NCBI GenBank assembly: GCA_019925105.1
Contig: JAHGAU010000015.1
Coordinates: forward strand, 1,116,001 to 1,180,000
Reading direction: 5' to 3'
Length of the DNA: 64,000 nucleotides
Source of the DNA: Niebla homalea
Lineage: Eukaryota; Ascomycota; Lecanoromycetes; Lecanorales; Ramalinaceae
Of this stretch, positions 36,358 through 50,000 are shown piece after piece; the first letter of the stretch is position 1; every line of letters begins with the position of its first letter. The position numbers and the translations under genes were made by a program. The notes below the pieces were generated by a model, which made no database searches, had not been told where the DNA came from, and saw only the letters and a program-made list of their open reading frames with translations.

Positions 36358-36699
36358 TATTAAGGAATTAACAAAGTTAATCCTTAATTTAACGCGGAAC
36401 GGGTTCCGTATTGCTTAATACCCGTACTCGCACTATATATAGCTCATTACTATTATACTTAAGTAGATTATTGTTAGGGTGATAACCACTCGGCCATCTC
36501 ATGGATAAAAGTAGCTATCCGGGGTAAATAATAGCGCTTAGGGGTAAGCCGCTATTACCATATATAAGAAGGTAGTCTACCCGGGGGATCACCCCCAGGG
36601 GTAGGCCCTACCCCGGAGCCCTTGCTCTAGGGTAGGTACTGCCATAACAATTATCATTTATATATTACTTTATCTATATATTTTACTAGGGCTCTTATA
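36358..36699 (+). repeat. Right LTR of element E, split by a solo LTR
   Basis: The two halves (36358-36471 and 36655-36699, after removing one ATTAT) reconstitute 159 bp, equal to the left LTR. The left half keeps GCGGAACGGGTTCCG and the right half ends GGGCTCTTATA. Confidence 0.85.
36472..36649. mobile_element. Solo LTR of the TRIM family (178 bp), TSD ATTAT
   Basis: It begins TGTTAGGGTGATAACCACTC and ends TACTGCCATAACA. Nearly identical to the LTRs at 24727 and 25561, with a few C-to-T/G-to-A changes. Perfect ATTAT duplication at 36467-36471 and 36650-36654. It carries the same minus-strand A-box-like TGGCCGAGTGG near 36487-36497. Inserted within the right LTR of element E, so it is younger than E. 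Confidence 0.92.
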
Positions 36700-36755
36700 G
36701 TTATTGATCAAAATTTTTATTTAGATATTTTATTTTAACTTTATTAACTCTAGAA

Positions 36756-39700
36756 AAGATGGGAAGGGATAAAAGTGCAAAAGTAATAAAATAGCAGATA
36801 GCAATAAAGTGTAATTGAAGACGGGCCGCAGCCCTTATATAAGTTTATAAGGTATAAATCTCTTATATAATAATCCGTTATACCCTTTTTTTTTAAAAAA
36901 TATATTAATTGATTTTATCCTTAATTAGCCCTTTTAATGTTTCCCTTCTTTTATATATTTATCCGTAAGTTTTATATCTTCTATAATTTTTTCCTTTTTA
37001 ATTCCCTTTATAATAAGGTATTGCCCTTAATATTATTATACTTTAAATCATATTATACCTATTTATATATATAATTATATATATACCGTTTATAATATCC
37101 TTTTAGTAATTTAAATTATCGTAAATATAAAGGTTAAAAAGGTATTAATATAATAATAACTTGCTTTTATTCCCTTTATAATAAAATTTATTCCTTTAAT
37201 ATATTATATTATTAATAAATAATTCTTATTTTTTAACGCCGTTCATATATATATCTGTTTATTTTTCTTATGATTTTATTTTTAAATCTTATTTAATAAT
37301 ATTGAATAAATATATTAAGACTTAATTTTTTAAGAACTTTTTCCGGTTCTATTATTTTATCTTATCAATAACGTTAACCTTGGTACTTTACGTCCATCTA
37401 TTTTAAAGCTTAAGCTACCTATATTTACATTTTCTTTAAGTATAATACGCTTAATCTGTATAAGGATATAATACGTTTTACTCCGTTTATTAAAAGATTA
37501 TAAATACCGTCCTTTATAAGGATCGGACCTTACGACCGGTTATTCTTTACCCCTTTTTTATATTTTTATATTTTTAATATCTCTTTTAATCCCGTTATTA
37601 TTAAATATATTTTAAATAAGTTTATTATATAACTTTAAATATATTTTAAAAAAAAATTAAATTATTTAAATAAGCTTTATTTAAATTTTTTTTATAAATC
37701 TTAATATCTTTTTTTAATAATATTTTTAAAATAATATTATATATAATTACTTAGCTTATACCTATTTATTGGTATTATCTTTATATCGGTTTATTATATT
37801 GGTCTTAAGAAAGTAATTAAGGAAAGGTAATAATTTATTATAGTTATTATTACCTATATATTATTGCTTAAGAAAATAAAAAAAAATAAAAAATAAAACA
37901 GTTATTTATTAATCTTCGGATAGCTTTTTAACCTTTATATAAATTTCTTTAACGCTTAATATTATACTTAATAACGTTTACCGAAAATATACTTATTATA
38001 ACTTTTAATATTTACTTTTATTTACTTATATACTTTTCTTTTAATTAAGTAATATATTAAGTACTCTTAAGGTTATATTTACTTATAAATAAAATACATT
38101 TTCGTATTCTTTTGGTACTTTACGTATAATCGTCCCGACATAAGTATTTTTAAAAGGTATATTAAAAAGGATTCTTTTTAAACGTAATAATATTATTTAT
38201 TATCTTTATTAAGTTTTATCCCAGCCGGTTTTATCGATAAATAAGATATTAATGGTAACGTTTAATTATTTACTTACTTATTAATTTTATTACGTAACCA
38301 TTTACTTTATCCTTCTTATTTTTTTTTATTTTTTTACTTTTTTTATTCTTTTAAATTTTTTTATTTCTTTAATTTACTTAATTTTTAACTTTTTGTATAC
38401 TTTAATTAATTTTTATTAAACTTAATTTAATTTTATATTTAATTTTTACTTATTCCTTTAAGAGGATATATAAATTAATTACCTTAATATTACTTACTCA
38501 TTTCATATTTATATTAACTTATTTATAGTCTTCGGAATCTTATATAGAATTCTTTAATTATATTTATAGTAATTACGTTAATTATATCTTTATACCTTAA
38601 TAAATATATTCTTGTTATTAACTTTATTAAATTAAATAAACGTATTCTTATTATTATAAAGGTTTATTTATTTAATAATTAATTAATATATTTAAAATTA
38701 AACCTTATAGTTTTTTATAATTTTAGTTTATTTTAACTTTCTTATTTTTAAAAGCTTTTTATAATATATATTTAAGTTTACGCCTCCCGTATACGTACCG
38801 GGGCCCGGGCATATATTAAATATTAATAAATTAATAATAATTATTATTTTACCTTTATTAATTACCGTTATATTAAGGGTTTATTAAATAACGTTTATTT
38901 AAATTATTTCCTTAAATATTAACCGGGCGATTATAAATTTTATTTAAATATATATAAATTAATTCGCTTTTTAGTTAATTATTATTAATTCCTTTTTATA
39001 AATTTTTGGTATTAAAATATAATTTAAATAAGCGCTTTTTCTTTAATATATTATATATCCCTTAATTCTAATATTAATCGTAAGTTTAATATAAAAGTTC
39101 GTCTGTATTCTATAATTAATTATAATTTATAATTAGCTTAATAATTATGATTTTAATAAGTATCCTTTTTTTATCCTTTATATTTAATATCCGATTATTA
39201 TTATTATGATTTACTTTTAATCCTTAATTATTTTATTTTATTACTTAATTTTTTTTATATAATCTCGATTATTCCGTTTATCCTTTTTATTTTTTATTTA
39301 ATTAATTTAACCATTTATATTACTTTTTCCTCGCCCGTTTATTCAATTACTTTTTTCGGTTTAAGTATAAAAATTATCTCCGCGTTAATCCGGCCTTACC
39401 GGTATCGCCGGTTTATTTCGGTTATATAATCTCAATTAACGTAAAAAGGCTTATATAAATTATAGTTTATCCTTTTTAAGAATTAATACTTTAATGGAGT
39501 TACGTAAATAATTATTTAAGAAAAAATAATATCGTTTATTTAAGCTAGATCTAATTAAGGATATTTTCAACTTAAATTTTAATAATCTTAATTTTAATAA
39601 GTTATTTTTCCTTCTTATATATAAAGTAATGATTAGTTAATTCTTTATTTAAACGATATACTTATCCGGGTTTTTTTATTAATTCCTCCTTTTCTTAAAT

Positions 39701-39915
39701 CCGTTACTTATACTATATATATACGGTAGCCTTTACCTGTATCTTTATAAATATCTTTCCTTTAATAAGTTTCTCTTTTTATTTTATCCTTATATATATA
39801 ATAATTTTTAAAGTCTTTAACTTAAACACGATCCCTTAACCGTTTTTATTTAAAGTTACTTCCGCGGGTAATACGGTTCCACTTTAAAGAGAAGTTTACA
39901 TTTTTTTTAACTTTA
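36756..39915. other. Unclassified RIP-mutated repeat (region P), left part
   Basis: About 3.2 kb of AT-rich sequence without open frames. The first 80 bp (36757-36840, around GAAGACGGGCCGCAGCCC) are less mutated. No RT, integrase, transposase or helicase motif could be read with confidence on either strand. The sequence is presumably the target in which LINEs B and C landed. It continues at 57408 once B (39929-51558) and C (51611-57395) are removed. Confidence 0.4.
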
Positions 39916-42900
39916 TATTATTAATTTTGATTGATTGATTGATTGATTTATCCTACGGATCTAGCTAAGCTAATTCCGGCGTTCCTTAATACGCGGTTTT
40001 TTAACTTTATTAATAACCGTAAAAACCTGATACTTATAACGTTAAAGCAAAAACCGGCGTTTACCAAGCCTTTACCCTTTATCCTTTAAGGTAAAGGATG
40101 TTAACGGCCGTCCAAAGAATAACAATTTATTTATATACTTTTTATATTTTAATTCCTTTAAGAAAGTTAATAATATTATAACCGTATCCTTATAAAGGCT
40201 ATCCTTAAGCTTATTGCTTTTCCGTTCCTTTATATATTTATATTACTTTAACCTTATATAATACCTTTAAATATCTTTATTAATATTTACGTATTTAATA
40301 TATACCTTTCTTATATTATTATCGCCGTTAACTCCTTTAAAAACGTTTAATAAACGTTTATTATTATATCCTTATAATTATAAAAGATACTTTCCGGTTT
40401 ATATAATTAATATAACCGGTTTCCGCTTTTCTTTTTCTTCCTTAACCGGTAATAAGCCTTTTCCGTAAGGTTTTTAATAACTTTATTTATCTTTATAATA
40501 AAATTAAACTATAATAATAATCCGGTAAATATTATAAACTTAATAACTATCCGGATACCTTACTTCGTAAATAATATTTAATAATAATTATAAGTATTAA
40601 CTTTTACGATAAGTTTTAATTTAACCTTTATAAATAAAAAATAAAAAATAAAAACGTATATGGCGTTTTACTTTCTTTATTTATACTTATATCCAGTATT
40701 TATCCGATTTTCAATATATATAATAAATAAGAAATAAATTAAATGATTCTTACCCGTTTAAAGTTAAATCGTTAATATATTATTACCTTTCCTTATAATA
40801 TTATAACGGTAAAAATACTTATTAATAATCTTTTTATTGTTAAAAGCTAGGTAATAATAACTTTAAGGTATAAAGTTTTTATATTTCCGTTAATACTTAA
40901 TTTATTTTATCGTAACTTATAAAATAATTATTATAATTTTTATTCTTTAAATCCTTTTAATTTTAATTTCTTTTATACTTAATAAGAGTTTATATACGTT
41001 TAAATTAACTTCCGGGATACCGGTAAAATTAACTTTTTTCTTAATTTATTCCTATTCTATTTTAATAAGAAAAAGGATAAATATTTTTAATTTACTCCCT
41101 TTAACTTAAGGCTTATTAAGATTTTAGCGGATCCGCCCGTTTCCTATTATCGTAATTAAATATATATATTTCTTTAATTTTATTTAAGTGATTATTTAAT
41201 TTAATAAAACCTTAATTAACGGTATAAAGACCTTAAACTTTAATATTAAAATAAAAGTTACTTTATAAATATTACTAATTATTCTTCAATATTAATTCTG
41301 GATTTTTTATAATATTTAAATAGGCTTTTTTTTATATCCCGGAGTATTTTTGGGTATATATTAGATAGTTATAGCGTATATTATAGCTAGCTTTATTACG
41401 GCCTGGTAAACGCTCCGGATTTTCTATAACGTAACTCCCTATATTAATATAACGAGGTAAATAAGGCCTTTTTCCTATAAAGTTATTTTCTTTTAAACCT
41501 TTTTTATATAGTTTTTTTAATTAAACTTCCTATTTACTTAAAAATTAAAAACTTTAATATTGGTATCTAGCTTTATCGTAATTTTATTTAAGTTTATAAT
41601 AATTATTATATTATATAACTTTGGGCTTTTAATTATATAAATAAACTTATATTTATACGGTGTAAATTAAACTTTATAAGTTCTTATTTACTGAAAATAA
41701 ACTTTATAAGTTTATTTTAATTTTAAATAATTTATATATATAAAAATATTATAAATTAAAAAATAAAGGTTATTAATAAAGTTTTTAATTTAAATCTTTT
41801 ATTTTAATTTAACGAACTTTTCGATTAATAAATTATTAAAAAATAAAAATAATATAAAAGAAATAAATAATCCTTAAGAAATCCTTATTATAGCGGGCTT
41901 TATTGGGCTTATTTTTTATCCTAGGTTAATTAATATAGCTTAATTGCTTAAGAAACTTTTCGTTTATTTAATTAAGAAAAATAATATCTTTTTTTTTCCT
42001 TAAGTTATATAATAACCTTTAATAGTTTATTTTATTAAAGGTACTTATAATATTAAAAGAAAGAAGACTTATAATATATTTCTTCCCGTAACCTTATACC
42101 ATATATATACTCTCGATTAATCCTTTAAGGGCTATTTTTATGAATTAATTTTTTTTATTTTTATTTATTAATCAGGAAGAAGTCCGTTATTTTTTATATA
42201 ATTATTAAGGATCTTTATTATTATCGTTTTTAAGGTTTTTTTAACGTATAAAAAAATATAATAAATCTATAAGATTTTATTTTAAAGTAATCCGGCTTAA
42301 TAAGCTTCTTAAAAATAATTGTTTTTACTTTTTTAAATTTACGTAAATAATAACTAAGGTTAAAATATACTTAAAAAAAATAAATAAAGACTTTTTTAAA
42401 CGGTAATATTTTTATTAATAGGAATTTATTAAGGATTTTATTTAGTTTTAAGGCTTTATTTTTCTTTAATTTATTAATCGTTTTAATTATTATATCTTAT
42501 ATTATTATTTTATTTATTAATTTGGGGTCGGGGTATATAACGCCGTTAATATTATTTAAATTAACCTTTAATAGAAAAGGGAAAAATATTCCTTTAAGGG
42601 CCTTAATCTTATTATTAAAGGTATTAATTAATATATTATCTAATTTCTTAAGGGGCGGGAATTTAAGGATAAACTTTAATTTCTTATTTTATTTTTTATT
42701 ATACTTTATTAACTTTTAAATATTATAAAATAAAACTATTAAATTATATATTATAAATTAAAAGTATATTTATTTAGCTTTTTTAATAATCTTTTCCTTT
42801 TTTTTTTTAAGTAACCCTTAATTAATTAAGTATTTTTTAATTTTTATATTTAAAAATTTATTTTATTAGCTTTTTCACTTTTACGGTTATAATTATATAC

Positions 42901-44653
42901 CCTTTATTTTAATAAATTTTAACTCTTTAAAAAAGTTTTATTATTAAGATTATTTTATTAATTATTTTGTTTAATATTTTTATTATTTACTTTATAAAGA
43001 AGTTAATCCGATCTTTATTATTTAATTAAGGAAGGTCCGCGAATTATATTACCGTTTCCTCCGCTTTCTTATAAACCTCCGTTATTTTAATCGTTTTTTA
43101 CGCTCTTTTTACCGGTAATAATAAGGTCTTATTAACGGTTTAATTTAAAGTTATTTATATCGGTATATAATCTAAATTATATTTTAAGTCCTTTTATAGC
43201 TTATATATTATAACCGTATTAATAACCTTTTCCGTACTAAAAATTAAATTAATTATTATTTTAAACTTATAACTTTTTTACGTAATAATTCCTTATAATA
43301 TTAATAATAAAAAGTTAACTTAAACGGTAATTATTAATAGGTCGTTTAATTTAATATAATTTATTATATACTTTTCTTTATTTTATATATAATAATATAG
43401 GTTAAAGTCTTTAAGTAATATATATTTATTTAAAATAATTAAAACCTCTTTAAATAATAATATCGTAAACGGTCTTTCTTTATTAATTAACGGCAGGTTA
43501 TATATATTATAAATATTAAGGTCGCCCTTTAAGTCCCCTTTTTTTATAATACGGAATATATAAAGGTTTTTATTATAATAAATAATATCTTAATTATTTA
43601 TATTAAGTTATTTATTTATAAAGAAGCATATTCTGGTTATTTTATCCCCCTTAAAAATTAAGTAAAACCTTTTTTCCGGGTTAATAAATAAATATATATA
43701 CGGGCTATATAATAATTCCTATATTACTATAATATTAACGTCCTTAACTTTTTTAAACTTAAATATCGGTATTATTATTTTAATTCCTTTATTACGGACG
43801 TTATATTATATTACTTTTAAAAACGTTAATATATTATATATTAACCTTTATAAAAGCTCCCTTATTTATATTTATTTAAGTTATGGACTTCTTATTAAAG
43901 TTAAGTATTTTCTAGTTTAATATCTTCCCGGTTATTATTAAAGACGTAAAATGATTAATTTTTAAGGTTAGGATTATAAGGAACTTCCTTTTTTTATTTT
44001 ATTTATTACCGTTATTTATTTTTTATTATTTAATTAATTAAGTTTACGTTTTAAGGTTATTTTTAATTAACCCGTTAAATTAATCCTATATATATTATAC
44101 CGTTGGATTTTCATGGTTATCCGGGTTTTTTTATGTTTAATTTCTTTAGCTTTTATTGTATATTTAGAATCTTATATTAAGTATTTTTTCTTATTATATA
44201 TAACGTATTTAAACGCGCCCTTTATAAGCCCCTTAATTATTAACTTTATATATTTATAAATATTATAACCTTTAACGTAAACTATATATTTTATAATATT
44301 AAAGTATTTTATAATAATATATTTATAACTTTAATATTTAAAATATTAATAAATATCCGTTATTTTATTTTATAATTAAATTATTTTAAATAATCTTTTT
44401 TAATAATCTTTTTATTTAAAACGTTATTATATATTTTTATTAACGTTATACTTAATATAATAATAGAATATTTCTTTATACGTTTTAAGGAATTAAATCT
44501 TTTTATTATTAAAGAAAGCTTATAATTAACGATTTTAAGCCTTAAGTAAAAAACCGTATTCTTTTTTTCTATATTCCTTAATATGGCTTTTTTTTCGGTT
44601 TTTATAAAACGTAATAAATTGTTAATAATAACCCTAAAATATAAAGTTTTTTA

Positions 44654-46350
44654 ATGGCGACGAACAACGGGACCCCAGAGGTTAGAAACGATATACGTAT
44701 GCATAGCTTAAGTAATAATGAGAATAATACCTTAAATGCGATAAGCGGAAGCGGAATAATAATAAAAATAAAGGGAGAAAAAGGGTAAGCGGTTTAAGTT
44801 AATAGGAACGATAATAAGTCGTATAAATAACGTAATAAATACGAGATAAAAAGGCTTTAAATTAAATAAGGAACCTATAATTAATAAAATATATATAAAA
44901 AAACGCGTATAACGCGTAAAAATATTATTATAAAAAATAATAAATAAAGGGTAAAAGGAATAAAAACGGTACGCGGGGACGGATAAGGGGTAAGCGGAGG
45001 CGTAAAAGGCCTTATTAAGTATATATAAATTTAAAAAAAGTTAAATAAAAACAGGGAGATATTAAATAAATAGGAATAAACTATAAAAAGAAGTAATTAT
45101 TAAATATATAAAGGAAAAGCAAAAAAGGAAAAGGCGGTAAAAACGTTAAAAAGCCTCCTTATAATTATATAGAAAAATATTACGTTAAAAACTTAACCGA
45201 TATTATAAATCGGGTTACGGGGAATAAAAGACTTTTACATAAATATAGAAAGAAATTTAAAAGAGTTAAAAAGGCTACGTAAAGCTTAAAAAGCGGTAAT
45301 AAAAGCGTCGGCGGATAAAAGTAAAAATAAATAAAAAGGATATATATAAAATAAAAGAATAATAAAGAAGGCTTTAAAAAAGGGAATAAAAATAAGCTAA
45401 ATAATGAAAATCATAAAAACGGCACCGGTATTAATAATAAAGGAAATAAAAGCAAAGGAGAAAATAATAATATTAAAAAAAGCAAAAATAATAATTATAT
45501 AATTATTAAACGAAAAAAAAAGGAATATAATAATAAAAACGAACCCGTTATAATTAATAAAAACGTTTAAAATAACGGGAAAGTTATTAATAGAATAAAT
45601 TATTATAGTACTTAAATTATAAAGTAAAAATATTTTTTTAATATAATTTTATTAAAAGCAAAAGAAAGACTAAAGAAATTAAAAGGATAAACCGGTAAAA
45701 AAAAATATAAAATAATAAAAATATTAAAATAATCCTTTGTTATTATAATAAATAGGATATATTTAATAAGATTTACGGGGAAGGAAAGGGAAATTATTTT
45801 AAGGCGGATAAAAAAGGAGAATATAGTTTTTTACTTTAAGTTAAAAATCATTAATTATAATTTCCTTTTTATAATAAAAAAATTAAACGTTTTTAATTAT
45901 ATAAAAAAATACTTTATAATTATTTTAAGCGTAACGTTAATAAGGATATATAACGATATTTTTAATAAAAAGGTAATAAAGGGTAAATCCCTTAAATTAA
46001 TAAGATTTTAAGACCGGATAACGGATATTTATTAATATTTTAAATTTTAAAAGTATAAGTATATTACTATAAGGTACCTTAATAATATAAAGTATACGGT
46101 ATATATTAAAGGGTATAATACGTATAAATACGTTAATTTAATAATAAAAAGTTTAATAAAAAACGTATTAAAATACGCGGCGTATAATAATAATAATTAC
46201 TTAATATAAAACTTATAATATACGGTAAAAACGAAGGAAACCCAGCGTAAAAAAATTAGGATAACGGTTAAGGTTTAACGTTATAACTTATATAAACTTA
46301 AATTAATAAAATAACCAAAGACGGTTTTAAAACATAAATAAAGCTTATTA
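44654..46350 (+). pseudogene. LINE D ORF1 (gag-like, zinc knuckle) remnant
   Basis: ORF1 begins ATGGCGACGAACAACGGGAC (MATNNGTPEVRND) and stays open for about 45 codons before the first RIP stop. LINEs B and C start with the same 12 residues apart from two changes. Near 46035-46075 the frame reads YFKFQKYKYITIRY, a CX2CX4HX4C zinc knuckle with Cys and His turned to Tyr or Phe; a second decayed knuckle (YTVYIKGYNTYKY) follows at about 46100-46140. ORF1 protein would have bound the element's RNA. The middle is Lys/Arg-rich in the less mutated copy A. Confidence 0.75.
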
Positions 46351-46629
46351 AACGGGGAAAAATAAAACGTAATAACCAATAATATAAAAAAGAGGAAATT
46401 TATAATAATATTAACTTTTAAAACCGGCCATTTAACCGGGATTATTATTATAATAAAAAAATTAAAATAAATAATACTTAATTTTAAAAAGAAACCATTT
46501 ATATAAATAAAAATTAATAAAGAGAACCCGATAAACGTTAATATTTAATATATTTATACTTTTAAAAATAATATAATATAAAGTACGTAAAAAAGCAGTT
46601 AAAATTATAATATTAATATTTAAATTTAA

Positions 46630-47260
46630 AGAAATAAAGGATATCGATATTATAATAATATAAAAGTTATTATATAATCCGTATATTTATTCTTTAATTA
46701 ACCCGGAAGATAATTTTTATTTAACCTTTAAAAATAATAAAACGATACGGATATATTTCTTTATTAATAAAAGGTTAAATATAAATAGTTAAAACGTTAT
46801 TTATTATAAAGGGAATCTATATATATTCCGGATTATATAAAAAAGGGATATTAAAAGTACTTTAAATATTTATAATATATATAATCCGTTATTAATTAAT
46901 AAAAAGAAACTTTCTATAATCCCGTTACTTAAGGATATTATAATTATACTTAATAAATACCTTTTAATAAAAGATTTCAATTTTTATTATATTTAATAAA
47001 ATAAAAATAATTATATAATTAATTATATTAAATCTGAAAAGTTATTAATAATTATTATATAATTTAATTTTATATTATTAACGTTAAAAGGGACTATTAT
47101 ATAAAAAAGTTATAAACTTAAAACTATAATTAACTTAATATTTAACTTAGAAAATATTATTAACTTAATTATAATATACGGACCTTAAGAGGACTTAAAA
47201 TACGGTTTAAATTACGTTTTAATACAAATAATTTTAAATTGGTCTATTAACGTAATCCCG
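46630..47260 (+). pseudogene. LINE D ORF2: apurinic-type endonuclease remnant
   Basis: In order along the plus strand: DIDIIIIQKLLYNP at about 46637 (for 'IDIL.(I)QEPW'), RIYFFINKRL (for 'R..(I)(Y)(I/V)NKRL'), a YNP block, LLIKDFN at about 46965 (for '(L)(V/I)GDFN'), LLTLKGTI at about 47078 (for 'L.(T)P.G..T'), and LNYVLIQIILN at about 47210 (for 'SDH.PI...(L)'). This enzyme nicked the target DNA to prime reverse transcription. The catalytic Glu is Lys, Gly of GDFN is Lys and the SDH His is Tyr, all explained by G-to-A or C-to-T. Confidence 0.8.
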
Positions 47261-47899
47261 TTTTTACCGTTTAAACGAACGTAAAAAACGGTTAAGGAAA
47301 TTAAAATATTAATAAAAACGGTAAAAATAATATCCCAATTAACCGAGCTCCCCCGGCTTAATAATAAGGAATAAATCGATTATTTTATAAAGTAAGTAAT
47401 AAAAACTTTAAATAAAATAATTAACGTTATAATCTTAATAATAAAGCCGTTTTAAAGAGTTAAAATTTATTAAAATAAGGAATATATAAAGGTAACTATA
47501 GAAATAAAAGTACTTATAAAATAAGCTATTAAGTATAAAAATTAAAAAACGCTTTAATAATTAAAAAAAGCTTAAGAAAAAAAAGAAAAAATCATCTAGA
47601 AAATTAAATAAACGTATTTCCGGGCTATAATATATAACTCGGTAATTTCTTTTTATAATATTTAAAAGCTAATAAAATATAATAAAGAATAAAATAAGAA
47701 ATTTAAATTTATTTTTAAATTTTTACCTTTAAAAAAACCAGACGGTACGGTAATAAATATTTTTAACGGTAAAATTAAGGCTTTTAAAGGGGCATTCTTT
47801 CTTCCGTTATTAAAAGTTAATTTAATAAATATTAATAATACGGTATATTTTAAATTAATAATAATAAGTAAAATAATAATCCAAGAAATAATAATTAAA

Positions 47900-48720
47900 A
47901 CAATTAATAAATTAAAGAAAAATAAGGCCCCCGGATTTAACGGTATATTAAATAAGTTTTTATTTATAATAACGTCGCTATTTAAAGAGGTCCTTATTTA
48001 TTTATTTTAAGCTTATTTTAATATAAAATATTACCCTTATAGATTTAAAGAAATTAAGACGATTATCCTTAAAAAGCCGGTTAAGTTAAATTATTTAAAA
48101 GTAAAGTCGTATAAATCTATAATATTCCTTTATATATTAAAAAAAACTTTAATAATAATAATTATAAAGATCTTAAGTAATTACGTAAAAAAGTATAAAT
48201 TACTTTTTAATTAATAAATAAGGATAAGAAAAAAATAATTAACGGAGACGGTTCTTAAAAGCTTAATTAATAACGTATATACGGTATAAAGTTATAAGAA
48301 AAAGTATATTATAAAACTTTTTTCCTTAAATATTATAAAGGCGTTTAATAAAATAAACTATTAAAAGTTACTATATAATTTACGGAAAAAAAGGGTTTTA
48401 TTTTTCTTTATAAATTAAATAAAGAATTTCTTAAGTAACTGAATAACGTTAATTAACCTGGGATAAAAGATAAATACGATAAAACCCGCGATAATAAGGA
48501 TTCCTTAAAAATTATTTATTTTCTTAATCTTATTCTTATTCTTTAACGGCCCGTTTATTAAAGACTTAATAAAGTTAAAATAGAAGGTTTAAATAAAAAG
48601 CTTTATTAACGATAATTACCTTTTAATCTATAGTATATTTATTTATATAAATTATTTAAAGTTAAAATAAACTTATAAAGTCTATTTACGATAAATAAAG
48701 ATATATAAAGCTTAATTTAT
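47900..48720 (+). pseudogene. LINE D ORF2: reverse transcriptase remnant
   Basis: NKAPGFNGILNKF at 47920 corresponds to the 'KAPGPDGI.N' block. FKEIKTIILKKPVKLNYL at about 48040 corresponds to 'F..(A)..(I)(I)L.K(P).K.DY'. SYKSIIFLYILKK at about 48110 corresponds to 'SYRPI(S)LL..LGK'. A stop-bearing IRIP*(K)L at about 48500 stands for 'GIPQGSPLSP'. FINDNYLLIYS at about 48603 is the FADD-type active site with one Asp to Asn. Order and spacing fit a LINE RT. Inactive. Confidence 0.85.
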
Positions 48721-49559
48721 TTTATATAAATATAAGTTTATTTATATAATAAAAAGCTTAAAGTTATATAATATAATAATTATAATAGACTTATATAATA
48801 TAATAATAAAACCAGAAGTTAATATTAAGGTATTTAACTTATAAGTTAATAGGAAACTAGATTAAAAGGATTATATAAAAAAGGTTTAAAAAAAGATAAT
48901 TTTATAAGAAAGGGGCTTTATTTACCTTATAGTATTAACGTAAAAAGCTACTTTATAAAGGTTAAAACCGTTTATTAAACGGTTATAAAGCCTATAATAA
49001 TATACGCGGTAATTATTTAATACGTATTTAAAAGTACGTTTAAATATAAAAAAAAGCCCGTCTAATAATTATAGAAAGTCTAAAACTAATATTTAAGAAT
49101 AATAAATAAAATATATAAAGTGACTCCCGTCCCGGTATTAAAATCCAAGGTCTTTATATTATTAATAAAGCTAACTTTAAATTAAATAATTACTTAAATA
49201 AAACTTAAAAAAAATATAAACTTAATTACGTTAATAGGAAATAAGCGTATTTATTAAAACTATAAAAAACCTTAAATAAGAAAACGCAGAAAAACAATAT
49301 TAATTTTTTTTACGGAAGTTAAATTAAAGTAAATTAAAAAAAAAGGTTGATTTAATTTACGTTTAAAAAATTAACGTAAAAGTATATAAACTTTTACCTA
49401 AAGTAAAAACGGCGGAAAAAAAAAATTATAAAAGTAAAGTTAACGGCGATTACCTTATAAATTATAAAAAGGTAAATAAAGTATTAATATAAATATAAAA
49501 AATCGATCCCTTAAAAGCGATAATATTTAACGTTAAATAATAATAAAATTATTAATAAA

Positions 49560-50000
49560 TATCTCTAGCGTTATAGGATTATAAGGAAAAATAATAACGT
49601 ATTAATAATCTAACTCCGGATAAATAAAAATAACTTAACCTATTTCCTTTTTATCGTATACGCCGGTAACCGGATTAACGTTAACTATAAATATAGATAA
49701 TAAAAGTAGGATGCTATATACGTATTAATTTCCTATTTATTATTTAAGGAATATAGATTAAAATTAATTAAAAAAATAAAAATTAACGATTATTATTAAA
49801 TATTTATTAATAAAAAGGATATTAAAGCGGCCGTTAAATTTATAATAATTACGGCTTTATTATTATAATTTAATTTAATTAAGGAAATAAATAAAGTAAT
49901 TAAGGATTTAATTAAAAAACCTTACCGTTAATTTAAGGGTAAAAAATAACGGCAGGAAAACTATACTTAATAAGGGGTTAAGGGGGCTATAAATATCGGA
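49560..50000 (+). pseudogene. LINE D ORF2: C-terminal Tad1-type tail
   Basis: INKKDIKAAVKFIIITALL at about 49808-49864 corresponds to the end of fungal Tad1-clade ORF2 proteins ('(L)(L).(T)P(K)G..AA.RFI..TGLL.QF'). The same stretch in LINE A (INKKGIKAAVKF) keeps the Gly. This supports placement in the Tad1 clade rather than another LINE group. An RNase H domain probably lies upstream (48800-49500) but I cannot read its catalytic residues. Confidence 0.7.

Larger units (their letters stand above)
34805..36699 (+). mobile_element. Gag-only non-autonomous LTR element E (1.71 kb plus nested solo LTR)
   Basis: The left LTR (34805-34963, 159 bp) starts TATTAAAGAATTAGC, a RIP form of TGTTAAGG. The right LTR (36358-36699) is 342 bp, which is exactly 159 plus the 178-bp nested solo LTR plus its 5-bp TSD. 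GTTAT flanks the element (34800-34804, 36700-36704). The PBS TAATAGTAATAAC at 34967 is element F's TGGTAGCAATAGC after RIP. At about 35450-35500 the plus strand reads YELKKRFKEIAKKAF, homologous to the gag core of F. A shared block GGAGATTACGG(A/T)TTTAAGCGATTTAA occurs near 36090 here and near 7508 in F. No pol domain is visible and the interior is only 1.39 kb. Confidence 0.85.

Noticed and set aside
42522..42719. 65-codon plus-strand open frame
   Set aside because: It lies antisense within the coding part of minus-strand LINE B; hydrophobic composition comes from T-rich RIP sequence.
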